In this document: positions 10,248-18,935 of the stretch, piece after piece | Numbering within the stretch: the stretch's first letter is position 1 | Layout: each line of letters begins with the position of its first letter | From: Halovivax ruber XH-70 | Lineage (GTDB): Archaea; Halobacteriota; Halobacteria; Halobacteriales; Natrialbaceae | DNA: 64,000 nt | Assembly: GCF_000328525.1 (NCBI RefSeq) | Contig: NC_019964.1 | Span: 1,488,001-1,552,000, forward strand | Direction: 5' to 3' | Made by a program: the position numbers and the translations under genes | Notes under the pieces: model-generated | What the model was told of the DNA's origin: nothing | Seen by the model: only the letters and a program-made list of their open reading frames with translations | The model's database searches: none

Positions 10248-12719
10248 ATGAGTTCTGAAGCCCCCGATCCGAGTGACGTCGAGGCGCGGACCGTCGAGAC
10301 GGTTCGGATCGAAGACGAGATGGAGCAAAGTTACATCGACTACGCGATGAGCGTCATCGCGGGACGCGCCCTGCCGGACGTCCGTGACGGGTTGAAGCCC
10401 GTCCACCGGCGCATCCTCTATGCGATGCACGAGATGGGCGTCACCAGCGGGTCGAGTCACCGCAAGTCCTCGTCCGTCGTGGGCGAGACGATGGGTGACT
10501 ACCACCCCCACGGCGACAGCCCGATCTACGACGCGCTGGTGCGGATGGCTCAGGATTTCTCGATGCGCTACCCGCTGGTCGACGGCCAGGGGAACTTCGG
10601 GTCGATGGACGGCGATCCGGCTGCAGCGGCCCGGTACACTGAGGCCCGGATGGCGCCCCTCGCGGAGGAGTTGCTGACCGACATCGAGAAGGACACCATC
10701 GACTTTCAGCCCAACTACGACGATCGCCTGCAGGAACCGACGGTCCTTCCGTCGGCGTTTCCCAATCTGCTCGTCAACGGGTCGTCCGGGATCGCGGTCG
10801 GCATGTCGACGAACATCCCGCCGCACAACCTGGGCGAGGTGATCGACGCGACGGTCGAACTCATCGAGAACCCCGAGGCCACCGTCGAGGACCTGATGGA
10901 GCACGTCAAGGGCCCCGACTTCCCGACGGGTGCCAACATCGTCGGTCGCGACGCCATCTACTCGGCGTACAAGACCGGCCGCGGACGCATTCGCGTCCGG
11001 GCCGAGTTCGAGGTCGAAGAGTGGAAGCCAGACCGTGATCGCATCGTCATCACCGAGATTCCCTACCAGCAGAACAAGGCGAAGCTAGTCGAGCGTATCG
11101 CCGAGGACGTCAACGAGGGCGAAATCGAGGGGATCTCCGACCTGCGAGACGAGTCCGACCGCAACGGCGTCCGCATCGTCGTCGAACTCAAACGCGGCGC
11201 GAACACCGAGATCGTCAAGAACCGTCTGCTCGAGAACCACCTGGAGCGGACCTTCGGCGTCATCAACCTCGCACTGGTCGACGGCCAGCCACAGGTGCTG
11301 ACGCTGAAGGAGACGCTGGAGGAGTACATCTCCCACCGACGCGAAGTCGTCCGCCGCCGCTCCGAACACGACCTCGCCGAGGCCGAAGACCGTGCCCACA
11401 TCCTCGAGGGACGGTTGAAGGCGCTCGACATCATCGACGACGTCGTCGACCTCATCCGTAACTCCGAGGATCGGGACGAGGCCCGTACCGGCCTCGAGAA
11501 CGAGTTCGGCTTCTCCGAGGCGCAGGCAGCCCACATCGTCCGGATGCAACTCGGGAGCCTCACCAACATGGAGGCGGCCGAACTCGAAGCCGAGTACGAG
11601 GATGTACAGGACGAAATCGAGTATCTGACTTCCATTCTCGAAAACGAGTCGAAACTCCTCGGCGTCATCAAAGACGAACTCCGGGCGATCAAAGACGAGT
11701 ACGACGACGACCGACGCACGTCGATCATCGAAGACGTCGGTACCGTCACACACGAGGACCTCATTCCGGAAGAAGAGGTTCTCATCGTCATGACCGAAGA
11801 CGATTACGTCAAGCGCATGCCCGTCTCGAACTTCGACCCGCAGGGCCGTGGAGGCAAAGGTATCATCGGCTGTGACGTCAAGGAAGACGATCGGGTGACG
11901 ACCGTCTTCCAGGCGAACACGCACGACTACCTGCTCTGTTTCACCAATCAGGGCCAGGTCTACCAGCTCAAAGCCTACGAGATCCCGGAGATGGGGCGGA
12001 CGGCACGCGGTAAATCCGCCGTCAACATCCTCGATCTCGATCCCGGGGAGGAACTCACCGCCATCGTCGACACCGACGCGTTCGGCGACGACGAGTTCGT
12101 CACCATGGTCACTCGCCACGGCTACGTCAAGCGGACCCGTGGTGACGAGTTCGACAACATCCTCACTACCGGCATCATCGCCGCCTCGCTAGAAGATGGC
12201 GACGAACTGGTCGACGTCGAGGTCACCGACGGCACGAACGACCTCGTCATCGGCACGGAGCAGGGAATGACGATCCGCTTCGACGAGACCGAGGCCCGTG
12301 CGATGGGGCGCAACGCCCGTGGGGTCAACGGGATCAAACTCGAAGGAGACGACGCGGTGGCTGGGCTGGTCGCCACGACCGAAGCCGACGAGCGGGCCCT
12401 GCTCACCGTCACGGAGAACGGCTACGGCAAGCGGACGCTACTCTCCGAGTACCGCACTCAGTCACGGTACGGCAAGGGACTCATCGACATCAAGACCGAG
12501 GAGCGAAACGGGCCAGCCACCGCGCTGAAGGCGGTGGCACCCGACGACCAGCTCGTCATCATGAGCGAGCGTGGACAGATCATGCGGACGCGAGCCAGTG
12601 AAATCTCGACGGTCAGCCGAAACACGATGGGTGTGACGGTCATGGACGTCGAGGCCGGCGACGCGGTCGCGAGCGTCGACGTCCTGTCCGTCGACGTCGA
12701 CACCGAGGAGTCTGACTGA
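10248..12719 (+). CDS. gyrA: DNA gyrase subunit A
   Basis: 823 residues. The winged-helix domain carries the quinolone-pocket region [15 protein letters not shown] (Ser91 and Asp95 align with E. coli Ser83 and Asp87) and the catalytic Tyr130 in AARYTEARM. The C-terminal DNA-wrapping beta-pinwheel is present, with GyrA-box-like QGRGGKG near residue 540 and repeated blades ([23 protein letters not shown]). It cleaves and rejoins the DNA segment in ATP-driven negative supercoiling. The ATG at 10248 is directly supported by the conserved N-terminus. Confidence 0.98.
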   Translation: MSSEAPDPSDVEARTVETVRIEDEMEQSYIDYAMSVIAGRALPDVRDGLKPVHRRILYAMHEMGVTSGSSHRKSSSVVGETMGDYHPHGDSPIYDALVRMAQDFSMRYPLVDGQGNFGSMDGDPAAAARYTEARMAPLAEELLTDIEKDTIDFQPNYDDRLQEPTVLPSAFPNLLVNGSSGIAVGMSTNIPPHNLGEVIDATVELIENPEATVEDLMEHVKGPDFPTGANIVGRDAIYSAYKTGRGRIRVRAEFEVEEWKPDRDRIVITEIPYQQNKAKLVERIAEDVNEGEIEGISDLRDESDRNGVRIVVELKRGANTEIVKNRLLENHLERTFGVINLALVDGQPQVLTLKETLEEYISHRREVVRRRSEHDLAEAEDRAHILEGRLKALDIIDDVVDLIRNSEDRDEARTGLENEFGFSEAQAAHIVRMQLGSLTNMEAAELEAEYEDVQDEIEYLTSILENESKLLGVIKDELRAIKDEYDDDRRTSIIEDVGTVTHEDLIPEEEVLIVMTEDDYVKRMPVSNFDPQGRGGKGIIGCDVKEDDRVTTVFQANTHDYLLCFTNQGQVYQLKAYEIPEMGRTARGKSAVNILDLDPGEELTAIVDTDAFGDDEFVTMVTRHGYVKRTRGDEFDNILTTGIIAASLEDGDELVDVEVTDGTNDLVIGTEQGMTIRFDETEARAMGRNARGVNGIKLEGDDAVAGLVATTEADERALLTVTENGYGKRTLLSEYRTQSRYGKGLIDIKTEERNGPATALKAVAPDDQLVIMSERGQIMRTRASEISTVSRNTMGVTVMDVEAGDAVASVDVLSVDVDTEESD

Positions 12720-12890
12720 GGCGTCCGTCGGATCCGTTTTGCTGCGATCGCTAATCGAAAACGAGGGTTCGAATCCTCTCATCCTCCGTAGCATCACTTC
12801 AGGGGGTGTGTCCGCTTCAAGATCGACGGGAAGCGGTGTACCGCAGACAGTGTCGAAAACCGTGTCCGTGAGCGTCGATAGTCGGACTGT

Positions 12891-13421
12891 TCAGTGAGCT
12901 GGTTCTTCCGCTGGGGCGATCATCTCCTCGATCTGGAGAATCAGTACGTTGTTGGTATCGTCTTTTCCGTCGAGCGTTCCCTCGACGACGAGTTTCGAGA
13001 GCGGTGTCGGCCCGACGCGTATCCGGTCCTCGTCACTGACGTCGAGTGAGCCCTGAATGTGGACTTCGGCCCGACACAGGTCGGGATGGTGAACGCTCGA
13101 GAGGTCGATCTCTTCGACGACGATGTCCTCGACTGGCTCACCGTCGACGGCGAGTGGCACCGGGGCTGGTTCGTCGAGTTGTTGTACGCCGAGGGCCTCG
13201 AAGGCTTTCGCCGTCGGTTTGTACCCGCCCTTGGGACCGGGCACACCTTCGACGAGCTGGAGGGCTTTCAGGCTCTGCATCTGATTCCGGATCGTCCCCG
13301 GGTTCCGGTCGACCTGTTCGGCGATGTCCTCGCCTTTGATCGCGTCCTCGGCTCCAGCGTGGAGGTTCGTCAGCGCCCGCAAGATCATTTTCTGGCTGGA
13401 GGTGAGCTCGATGGACGACAT
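12891..13421 (-). CDS. HTH transcriptional regulator, COG2524-type N-terminal domain
   Basis: 176 residues. The first ~75 are a winged helix with KGEDIAEQVDRNPGTIRNQMQSLKALQLVEGVPGPKGGYKPT, the conserved DNA-binding unit of archaeal COG2524 regulators (shown here only to name the region's key residues: NPGTIRNQM and GPKGGY). In that family the wing is followed by CBS domains. Here instead there is a ~90-residue acidic beta-rich domain (HHPDLCRAEVHIQGSL, GPTPLSKLVVEGTL, NNVLILQIEEM) that does not look like CBS. Ligand and targets are unknown. The gene stands alone on the minus strand downstream of gyrA. Confidence 0.7.
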   Translation of the reverse strand: MSSIELTSSQKMILRALTNLHAGAEDAIKGEDIAEQVDRNPGTIRNQMQSLKALQLVEGVPGPKGGYKPTAKAFEALGVQQLDEPAPVPLAVDGEPVEDIVVEEIDLSSVHHPDLCRAEVHIQGSLDVSDEDRIRVGPTPLSKLVVEGTLDGKDDTNNVLILQIEEMIAPAEEPAH

Positions 13422-13642
13422 ACCAGACGTTCGCAGCAGTTTTTCTTAAATCCGCGGGTCTCGGTATCGTCACGGGAGCCCGGTTGGGCGGCGAACTACT
13501 TTCGATCTCGACACTACAATCTCCCTCGCTCGGAGAAATAAACCGGCGAAGGTGATCGCAGACCGCGATTGGCGCGGCCCGCTGTCACTCTGACAGTTTC
13601 GTCTCGTTTCGTGATCGGGTTCGGCCGCACTGTCTGTCTGAC

Positions 13643-14323
13643 TCAGTGTTCCGCGTCGACGGGACGTCGGACGCGCACGTGTGCGGCGACATCTTCTGGC
13701 AGCGAAATAGTTCGATCCGCGCCGGCAGCCTGGGCCGTGATCATCCCGAACGGGGCGCGTTCGATAATCTCGAGTTCGACGCCTGGTTCGACCCCACGGT
13801 CGGCCAGATAGGACAGGACGTCGGGGTCCTCGTCGGCGACTTCTTCGACGACGACGGTGTCATCCGGTTCGAACGCGCTCACCGACTCCCCTGGGCCTAC
13901 GCGGGGAGCGTCGAGATCAGCGTTCGGGATCGGTGAGCCGTGTGGGTCCACGTCGGGATCGTCGAGGGCGGCGGCGAGGCGCGCCTCGAAGTTCTCGCTG
14001 ATGTGGTGTTCGAGTCGGTCCGCTTCGTCGTGGACTTCCGCCCAGTCGTAATCTAGGTGTTCCGCCAGATAGGCTTCCAGCAGTCGGTGGTGCCTGATCA
14101 CCTCGATCGCGACGGTCTCGCCCTCCTCGGTGAGCGTGACGCCGTTGTACTTCTCGCGATCGAGCAGGCCGCGATCGGCGAGGGTCTCTAACATACTCGT
14201 CACGGTCGGCGACGTCACGTCCAGCTCGTCAGCGATCTCGGAGGTCCGGATTCGATCGTCGCGACCCCGTTCTAGCTGGTAGATCACCTTGAGGTAATCT
14301 TCCATGACGTCGCTCAGCATCAT
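13643..14323 (-). CDS. Metal-dependent transcriptional regulator (DtxR/SirR/MntR family)
   Basis: About 226 residues. N-terminal winged helix (MLSDVMEDYLKVIYQLE and VTSPTVTSMLETLADRGLL), dimerisation and metal-binding region (IRHHRLLEAYLAEHLDYDW, EADRLEHHISENFE with the His/Glu ligands of the family, then DPHGSPIP) and a C-terminal FeoA/SH3-like domain. Members bind Fe(II) or Mn(II) and then repress metal uptake genes. Which metal applies here is not decided by the sequence. The start at MMLSD was chosen; another in-frame ATG lies seven codons upstream (14344). It is divergent from arginase, with a 16-bp palindrome between the two. Confidence 0.9.
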   Translation of the reverse strand: MMLSDVMEDYLKVIYQLERGRDDRIRTSEIADELDVTSPTVTSMLETLADRGLLDREKYNGVTLTEEGETVAIEVIRHHRLLEAYLAEHLDYDWAEVHDEADRLEHHISENFEARLAAALDDPDVDPHGSPIPNADLDAPRVGPGESVSAFEPDDTVVVEEVADEDPDVLSYLADRGVEPGVELEIIERAPFGMITAQAAGADRTISLPEDVAAHVRVRRPVDAEH

Positions 14324-14393
14324 TCGGGTGAACCGTCGAGCCATCGGACCCTAAACCTGTCGTCGCCCGGTCCATCGGCCATCGATCGTCGCC

Positions 14394-14409
14394 GGCCGTT
14401 CGAACGGCC
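14394..14409. promoter_or_regulatory. 16-bp perfect palindrome in the regulator-arginase divergent region
   Basis: ggccgttcgaacggcc is perfectly self-complementary. It lies 16 bp upstream of a TTTAAG box (14426-14431), which is itself 23-28 nt before the arginase ATG, and about 70 bp upstream of the SirR-like start. The position and symmetry fit a dimeric regulator site serving one or both genes. Confidence 0.6.
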
Positions 14410-14425
14410 AGCCATTCAGCAGCAA

Positions 14426-14431
14426 TTTAAG
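14426..14431 (+). promoter_or_regulatory. TATA-like box of arginase
   Basis: TTTAAG, 23-28 nt upstream of the ATG at 14454, consistent with a leaderless transcript. Confidence 0.55.
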
Positions 14432-14453
14432 GTCACGCCACGGAGACGAATGC

Positions 14454-15374
14454 ATGAGTCGAACCGTACGCATTATCGGTGCCCCAGTCGATTACGGGGC
14501 GAATCGGCGCGGTGTGGATATGGGGCCGTCGGCGATCAGGTACGCGGGACTGGCTGAGACGCTGGCGGCTGCAGGGATCGAAGCGCGAGACGACGGCGAC
14601 CTCTTCGTCCCCCGCGCGGAAGAACGGGATCCGGATGCTGGAACGCTGGATCACGAGAACGCAAAATTCATCGACGAGGTCCAACGTGCCTGCGAGCACC
14701 TCGGCGATCGCATCGAGGAAACACTTGCAGAAGGGGAGTTTCCGCTCGTTCTCGGCGGCGATCACTCGATTTCGATCGGGACGATGCACGGCGCGTCGCG
14801 GGACGCCGACCTGGGCGTGGTCTGGTTCGACGCCCACGCCGACCTGAATACACCGTCGACCTCGCCAAGTGGAAACGTCCACGGGATGCCGCTCGCAGCC
14901 GCCCTCGGCTACGACGAGTTCGCCGACTGGGACTGGGCGAACGCACCAAACGTCCGGGAAGAGTCGGTCGCGTACGTCGGCCTTCGGAGCGTCGACGAGA
15001 AAGAACGCGAGGCGATTCGCGACAGCGAGATGACGGCTTTCACTATGGCGGACATCGACGAACGAGGAATCACGGCGGTCGTCGAAGACGCGCTTGCCGC
15101 CGCGACCGAAGGGACCGACGGCCTGCACGTCAGCCTCGACCTCGACTGGCTCGACCCGTCGGCCGCACCTGGGGTCGGGACACCGGTCCGTGGCGGCGTC
15201 ACGTACCGCGAGGCCCACTCGGCGCTCGAGGTTGTCGCCGAACACGCCGAGGCACACGACTCGTTGCGATCGATGGACGTCGTCGAAGTGAACCCGATCT
15301 TAGACGAGTCGAACGAGACCGCCTCGGTTGCGACGGAGATCGTCGCCAGTGCCTTCGGAAAGCGGACTATCTAA
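14454..15374 (+). CDS. rocF: Arginase
   Basis: 306 residues, standard ureohydrolase length. The binuclear manganese ligands are all visible: His104 in LGGDHSISIG, Asp126-His128-Asp130 in WFDAHADLN, and Asp229/Asp231 in VSLDLDWLDP. SGNVHGMPL is the arginase-specific substrate loop, separating it from agmatinase, although other ureohydrolases share part of it. It hydrolyses arginine to ornithine and urea. The start codon lies 23-28 nt after a TATA-like box. A perfect palindrome upstream suggests control by a dimeric regulator. Confidence 0.93.
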   Translation: MSRTVRIIGAPVDYGANRRGVDMGPSAIRYAGLAETLAAAGIEARDDGDLFVPRAEERDPDAGTLDHENAKFIDEVQRACEHLGDRIEETLAEGEFPLVLGGDHSISIGTMHGASRDADLGVVWFDAHADLNTPSTSPSGNVHGMPLAAALGYDEFADWDWANAPNVREESVAYVGLRSVDEKEREAIRDSEMTAFTMADIDERGITAVVEDALAAATEGTDGLHVSLDLDWLDPSAAPGVGTPVRGGVTYREAHSALEVVAEHAEAHDSLRSMDVVEVNPILDESNETASVATEIVASAFGKRTI

Positions 15375-15500
15375 CGCGTCGTTTGGGATATTTGGGCGCA
15401 GAAGCTACCCACTCGGTAGTCCTGGGGTACGTGAGTGATCCGCACACACGGAGCTGTGGCTTTCAACAGCTTTGTATTGGAGCTATCCCGAGTTCACAGT

Positions 15501-16670
15501 ATGAGTACCGACGTCGTCGTACTCGGGTCCGGATACGCCGGAGCCGGTGCGGTCAAGTCACTGCAATCGTCACTCGGCTCGGACGCCGACCTGACCTGGA
15601 TTTCCGACACAGACTATCACCTCGTGCTCCACGAGGTTCACCGCGTGATTCGTGATCCGGCAGTGCAGGCTGACATCACGATTCCGACCCGCGACATCGC
15701 CGACCGGTCCACGACGTTCGTCACCGACACCGTGGTCGCCGTCGATACGGACGATCAGACCGTCGAACTCGAGGACGCCGAGTCGGTCTCCTACGATTAT
15801 CTCGTCGTCGCACTGGGAAGCCAGACGGCTTACTACGGCATTCCCGGCCTCGACGAGCACTCGCTCACGCTGAAGAGTCTCGACGACGCGCTCTCGATCC
15901 ACGAGGCCGTCGACGCGGCTAGTGAGGAGGCCACCCGGAGCGAACCCGCCCAGATCGTCGTCGGCGGTGCCGGGTTGTCGGGCATTCAGACCGCGGGCGA
16001 ACTCGCCGAGTTCAGAGACGATCGTCGGGCTCCGATCGAGATCCACCTCGTCGAAGCGATGGAGGAGATCTTCCCGGGTCACGATCCGTCGATCCAGGGT
16101 GCGCTTCGTGAGCGACTCGAGGACGCGGGCGTGACGATCCACACCGACGACCCGATTACCGAAGCGACCGAGGATGCAATCAGCTTCGACGAGGGCGACC
16201 CGCTCGAGTACGACGTGTTGATCTGGACCGGTGGCATCACCGGCCAGGACGCACTCGACGAGACGGCCCTCGACAACCAGCACAACCGGGTCGAGGTCGA
16301 GTCGAACTTCCAGACCTCGGACGAGAACGTCTTCGCGATCGGCGACTCGGCTATCGTCGACCAGGGAGATCAGCCCGCGCCGCCGACCGCCCAGGCGGCC
16401 TGGCAAGCGGCAGAAGTCGTCGGCCGAAACGTCGCCCGAGCGATCGAGGGCCGGCCGCTCGAAACGTGGGAGCACGAAGACAAGGGGACCGTCGTTTCGA
16501 TCGGTGACCACGCCGTCGCTCACGAGGTCAAACCCGCGTTCGGCGTCGGACTGCCGGTCTCCACCTTCGGCGGCTTCCCGGCACGCAATCTGAAGAAACT
16601 GATCGCCGCCCGCTGGATCGCCGACCTCATCGGCTGGAACGCGGCCCGAAAGCGCTGGTCGTCGCTGTAG
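15501..16670 (+). CDS. NAD(P)/FAD-dependent oxidoreductase, NDH-2-like
   Basis: About 389 residues. An N-terminal FAD dinucleotide site (VVVLGSGYAGAGAVKSL), a YDYLVVALGSQTAYYGIPGL segment typical of type II NADH dehydrogenases, a second Rossmann motif (IVVGGAGLSGIQTAGELAE) and the C-terminal FAD-contact motif (VFAIGDSAIV). It probably oxidises NADH and passes electrons to quinone at the membrane surface, as single-subunit NDH-2 does. Other flavoprotein disulfide-type reductases are less likely because no redox CxxC is present. It is transcribed alone. Confidence 0.85.
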   Translation: MSTDVVVLGSGYAGAGAVKSLQSSLGSDADLTWISDTDYHLVLHEVHRVIRDPAVQADITIPTRDIADRSTTFVTDTVVAVDTDDQTVELEDAESVSYDYLVVALGSQTAYYGIPGLDEHSLTLKSLDDALSIHEAVDAASEEATRSEPAQIVVGGAGLSGIQTAGELAEFRDDRRAPIEIHLVEAMEEIFPGHDPSIQGALRERLEDAGVTIHTDDPITEATEDAISFDEGDPLEYDVLIWTGGITGQDALDETALDNQHNRVEVESNFQTSDENVFAIGDSAIVDQGDQPAPPTAQAAWQAAEVVGRNVARAIEGRPLETWEHEDKGTVVSIGDHAVAHEVKPAFGVGLPVSTFGGFPARNLKKLIAARWIADLIGWNAARKRWSSL

Positions 16671-16727
16671 AACCGGTCATTTCTTTTCTCACCCGGATCG
16701 CTTGCCGGGTGGTACCGTGCTGTCCGA

Positions 16728-17312
16728 TCAGTCGTCCGAATTCGCTGTGTCGTCCCCGTCGTCACGAACGTGCTCGGTGTCCTGTGTGGTCTCGCCGCCG
16801 TGGACGTCCCCGCTCGACATCGGGCGGGCGGGCACACCGGCGACGACGGCTCCTGCCGGAACGTCTCTGGTGACGAGCGAGTTCGCCGCGACGCTCGCCC
16901 CGGGACCGATTTCCACGCCCGGCAGGATGATCGCCCCTGCCCCGATCATCGCCTGTTCACCGACGACGACCTCTCCGGTCCGATACTCGTCCTGGAGAAA
17001 CTCGTGACAGAGGATCGTGGCGTCGTACCCGACGAGTGCGTCGTCTTCGAGGGTGATGAGTTCCGGCCAGAAGACGTCTGGCGTCGCCTCCAGTCCCCAG
17101 GAGACGCGCTCCCCGACGGTTACGCCGAGTCGACGGAGGAGCCAGCGTTTCAGTTTCAGACTCGGTGAAAGCCGGACGAGCCAGACGACGGCGTAGGAGA
17201 TGGCGACACGGAGTGGGTTGCGTTCGCCGGGCCAGCCGGACAGGGAGTTTCCGGGGCCCGGTGTCGGGTGTCGATCGATCCGGTCGTGACGTGAGGGATC
17301 GTCGGAAGGCAC
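16728..17312 (-). CDS. Hexapeptide-repeat acyltransferase (LbH/maltose O-acetyltransferase-like)
   Basis: 194 residues. After a charged, possibly membrane-associating N-terminal part (SYAVVWLVRLSPSLKLKRWLL), a left-handed beta helix is shown by hexapeptide periodicity: LITLEDDALVGYDATILCHEF, then VVVGEQAMIGAGAIILPGV and IGPGASVAANSLVTRDVPAG. The family transfers acetyl or other acyl groups from acyl-CoA to sugars or polysaccharide precursors. The acceptor is not identifiable. The start is a GTG, since no ATG lies near the N-terminus. The acidic Asp-rich tail is typical of halophiles. Confidence 0.85.
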   Translation of the reverse strand: MPSDDPSRHDRIDRHPTPGPGNSLSGWPGERNPLRVAISYAVVWLVRLSPSLKLKRWLLRRLGVTVGERVSWGLEATPDVFWPELITLEDDALVGYDATILCHEFLQDEYRTGEVVVGEQAMIGAGAIILPGVEIGPGASVAANSLVTRDVPAGAVVAGVPARPMSSGDVHGGETTQDTEHVRDDGDDTANSDD

Positions 17313-17398
17313 TGTCCCCGTGTTAGATTCGCGGGTACAAGAACGTATTCGACGGTGACCGCTTCAGCGTTTCACCACTGTCGAAAACCGGCGAGGTC

Positions 17399-17485
17399 GA
17401 TCTGCGTTGGTCTCGCGTGACGAGCTTGATTCGCGCTGGCCTAGCGTGTCGAGTTTGATCCGCGTTGGTCTCGCGCGTCGGCTTA
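17399..17485. repeat. Tandem array, three 29-bp units, at the purD 3' end
   Basis: Degenerate units start at 17399, 17428 and 17457, each beginning gat-cgcgttgg(t/c)ct-like and ending gagctt or gagttt. The last unit runs into the purD stop codon at 17483. The period is exactly 29 bp. No coding role is apparent. Confidence 0.7.
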
Positions 17486-18832
17486 CTCGTCGCGGAGTTC
17501 GGTCATGTGGTCGATCCGCCGCTGCACCAGCTCCTCGGTCCCGATGTCGTGGCGGATATGCAGCCCGTCCTCGCCGGCGACGGTAAGGGCGTCCTCGGCG
17601 ATGGTCTCGGCGTGGGCGATCGAGTCGGCACGGCCGACGACGGCGAACGATCTGGAGGTCGTCGTGTAGATGCCGTCGTCGCGCTCGTCGACGCTTGCGT
17701 AGTATAGCAGGGCGTCGCCGGCACTCTCTCGCGGCTGCTCGCCGCTCGAGTTTTCCGTGGCGCGGGTCGCCCGCGCCACGCTCTCTTCGTCGAGTTTTAC
17801 GCGCGCACCGGCTTCGGGGTCGGTGGGGTAGCCTTCTGGCACGGCGTACTTACAGACCGTCGCTCGCTCGTCGAAGGTAAGCTCGGGGAGGGAATCGCCG
17901 TTTCTGGCAGCGGTCAGTACGTCGAGGAAGTCGGTTTCGAGGACGGGAAGCGTGTTCATCGCCTCCGGGTCGCCGAAGCGAGCGTTGAACTCGACGACCT
18001 TCGGTCCGTCGGCGGTGAGCATGAACTGGCCGTAGAGGATGCCCTTGTAGTCGTCGAGGGCCTCGACCGTCGCCTCGACGATCTCGACGGCGCGGTCGTA
18101 GTCGCCCTCGCGCATGAACGGGAGAGCCACGCCGGGCGCCGAGTAGCTGCCCATACCGCCGGTGTTTGGTCCCTCGTCGCCCTCGTAGGCGCGCTTGTGA
18201 TCTTGCACGGCGGGTGCCGTTCGCACGGAACCGTTGGCGACGAACGCCTGCACCGTAAACTCCTCGCCGACGAGGCGCTCTTCGAGGACAATCCGGTCGT
18301 AGTCGGACTCGCGGATGTAGTCCTTTCCCTCCTCGGCGGTGACCTGATCGCCGATGACCTTTACGCCCTTGCCACCCGTGAGCCCGGCCGGCTTGATCGC
18401 GAGGTCGCCGTCGTACTCGTCGATGTACTCGCAGGCGGCTTCCGAGTCGTCGAACGTCTCGAAGTCGGGGCAGCCGGGGATGTCGTGTTCGGCCATGAAC
18501 CGACGCTGGAAGGCCTTGTCCGTCTCGATCCGGGCGTCGGCTTCGCGGGGGCCGAACGCGTAGACGCCAGCTGCCTCCAGCTCGTCGACGATTCCCTCGG
18601 CGAGCGGGCCCTCGGGCCCGACGACGGCGATCGTCGCCTCGATCTCCTCCGCATAGGCGACGACGGCGTCGGTGTCGCTGGTATCGAGCGTCACGAAGTC
18701 CGTCGCCAGGGCGGCGATTCCCGGATTACGATTTCCCGCACAGGCGTACAGGTCGACCTCGCTGTCGGCCAGACTGCGGGCGATGGCGTGTTCACGGCCA
18801 CCACCGCCGATGAGGAGTACGATGTCGCGCAT
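17483..18832 (-). CDS. purD: Phosphoribosylamine-glycine ligase
   Basis: 449 residues, the GARS family length. N-terminal VLLIGGGGREHAIA is the hallmark start. The ATP-grasp domain has LAIKPAGLTGGKGVKVIGD and EERLVGEEFTVQAF, with the substrate loop DHKRAYEGDEGPNTGGMG and metal ligands in FNARFGDPEAMN. It makes glycinamide ribonucleotide, the second step of de novo purine synthesis. The start at MRDIVLLIG matches the family and excludes a longer upstream frame. A 29-bp tandem array overlaps the stop. Confidence 0.97.
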   Translation of the reverse strand: MRDIVLLIGGGGREHAIARSLADSEVDLYACAGNRNPGIAALATDFVTLDTSDTDAVVAYAEEIEATIAVVGPEGPLAEGIVDELEAAGVYAFGPREADARIETDKAFQRRFMAEHDIPGCPDFETFDDSEAACEYIDEYDGDLAIKPAGLTGGKGVKVIGDQVTAEEGKDYIRESDYDRIVLEERLVGEEFTVQAFVANGSVRTAPAVQDHKRAYEGDEGPNTGGMGSYSAPGVALPFMREGDYDRAVEIVEATVEALDDYKGILYGQFMLTADGPKVVEFNARFGDPEAMNTLPVLETDFLDVLTAARNGDSLPELTFDERATVCKYAVPEGYPTDPEAGARVKLDEESVARATRATENSSGEQPRESAGDALLYYASVDERDDGIYTTTSRSFAVVGRADSIAHAETIAEDALTVAGEDGLHIRHDIGTEELVQRRIDHMTELRDE

Positions 18833-18935
18833 ATTTGACCACGGGAGCGGCCGCCGTGTAAACGTTACCGTTTCGATCACTGAAATTTCGATCGTCGGCG
18901 GATGCCCGCGGCGTCGATTGCCGAGGCGGAATCCC

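Noticed and set aside
12763..12795. A T-arm-like sequence (gagggttcgaatcctc) after gyrA, as in the 3' end of a tRNA
   Set aside because: The proper 5-bp T-stem does not form with a 7-nt loop, and no matching acceptor or anticodon arm exists upstream, where gyrA coding sequence runs. At most a fragment.
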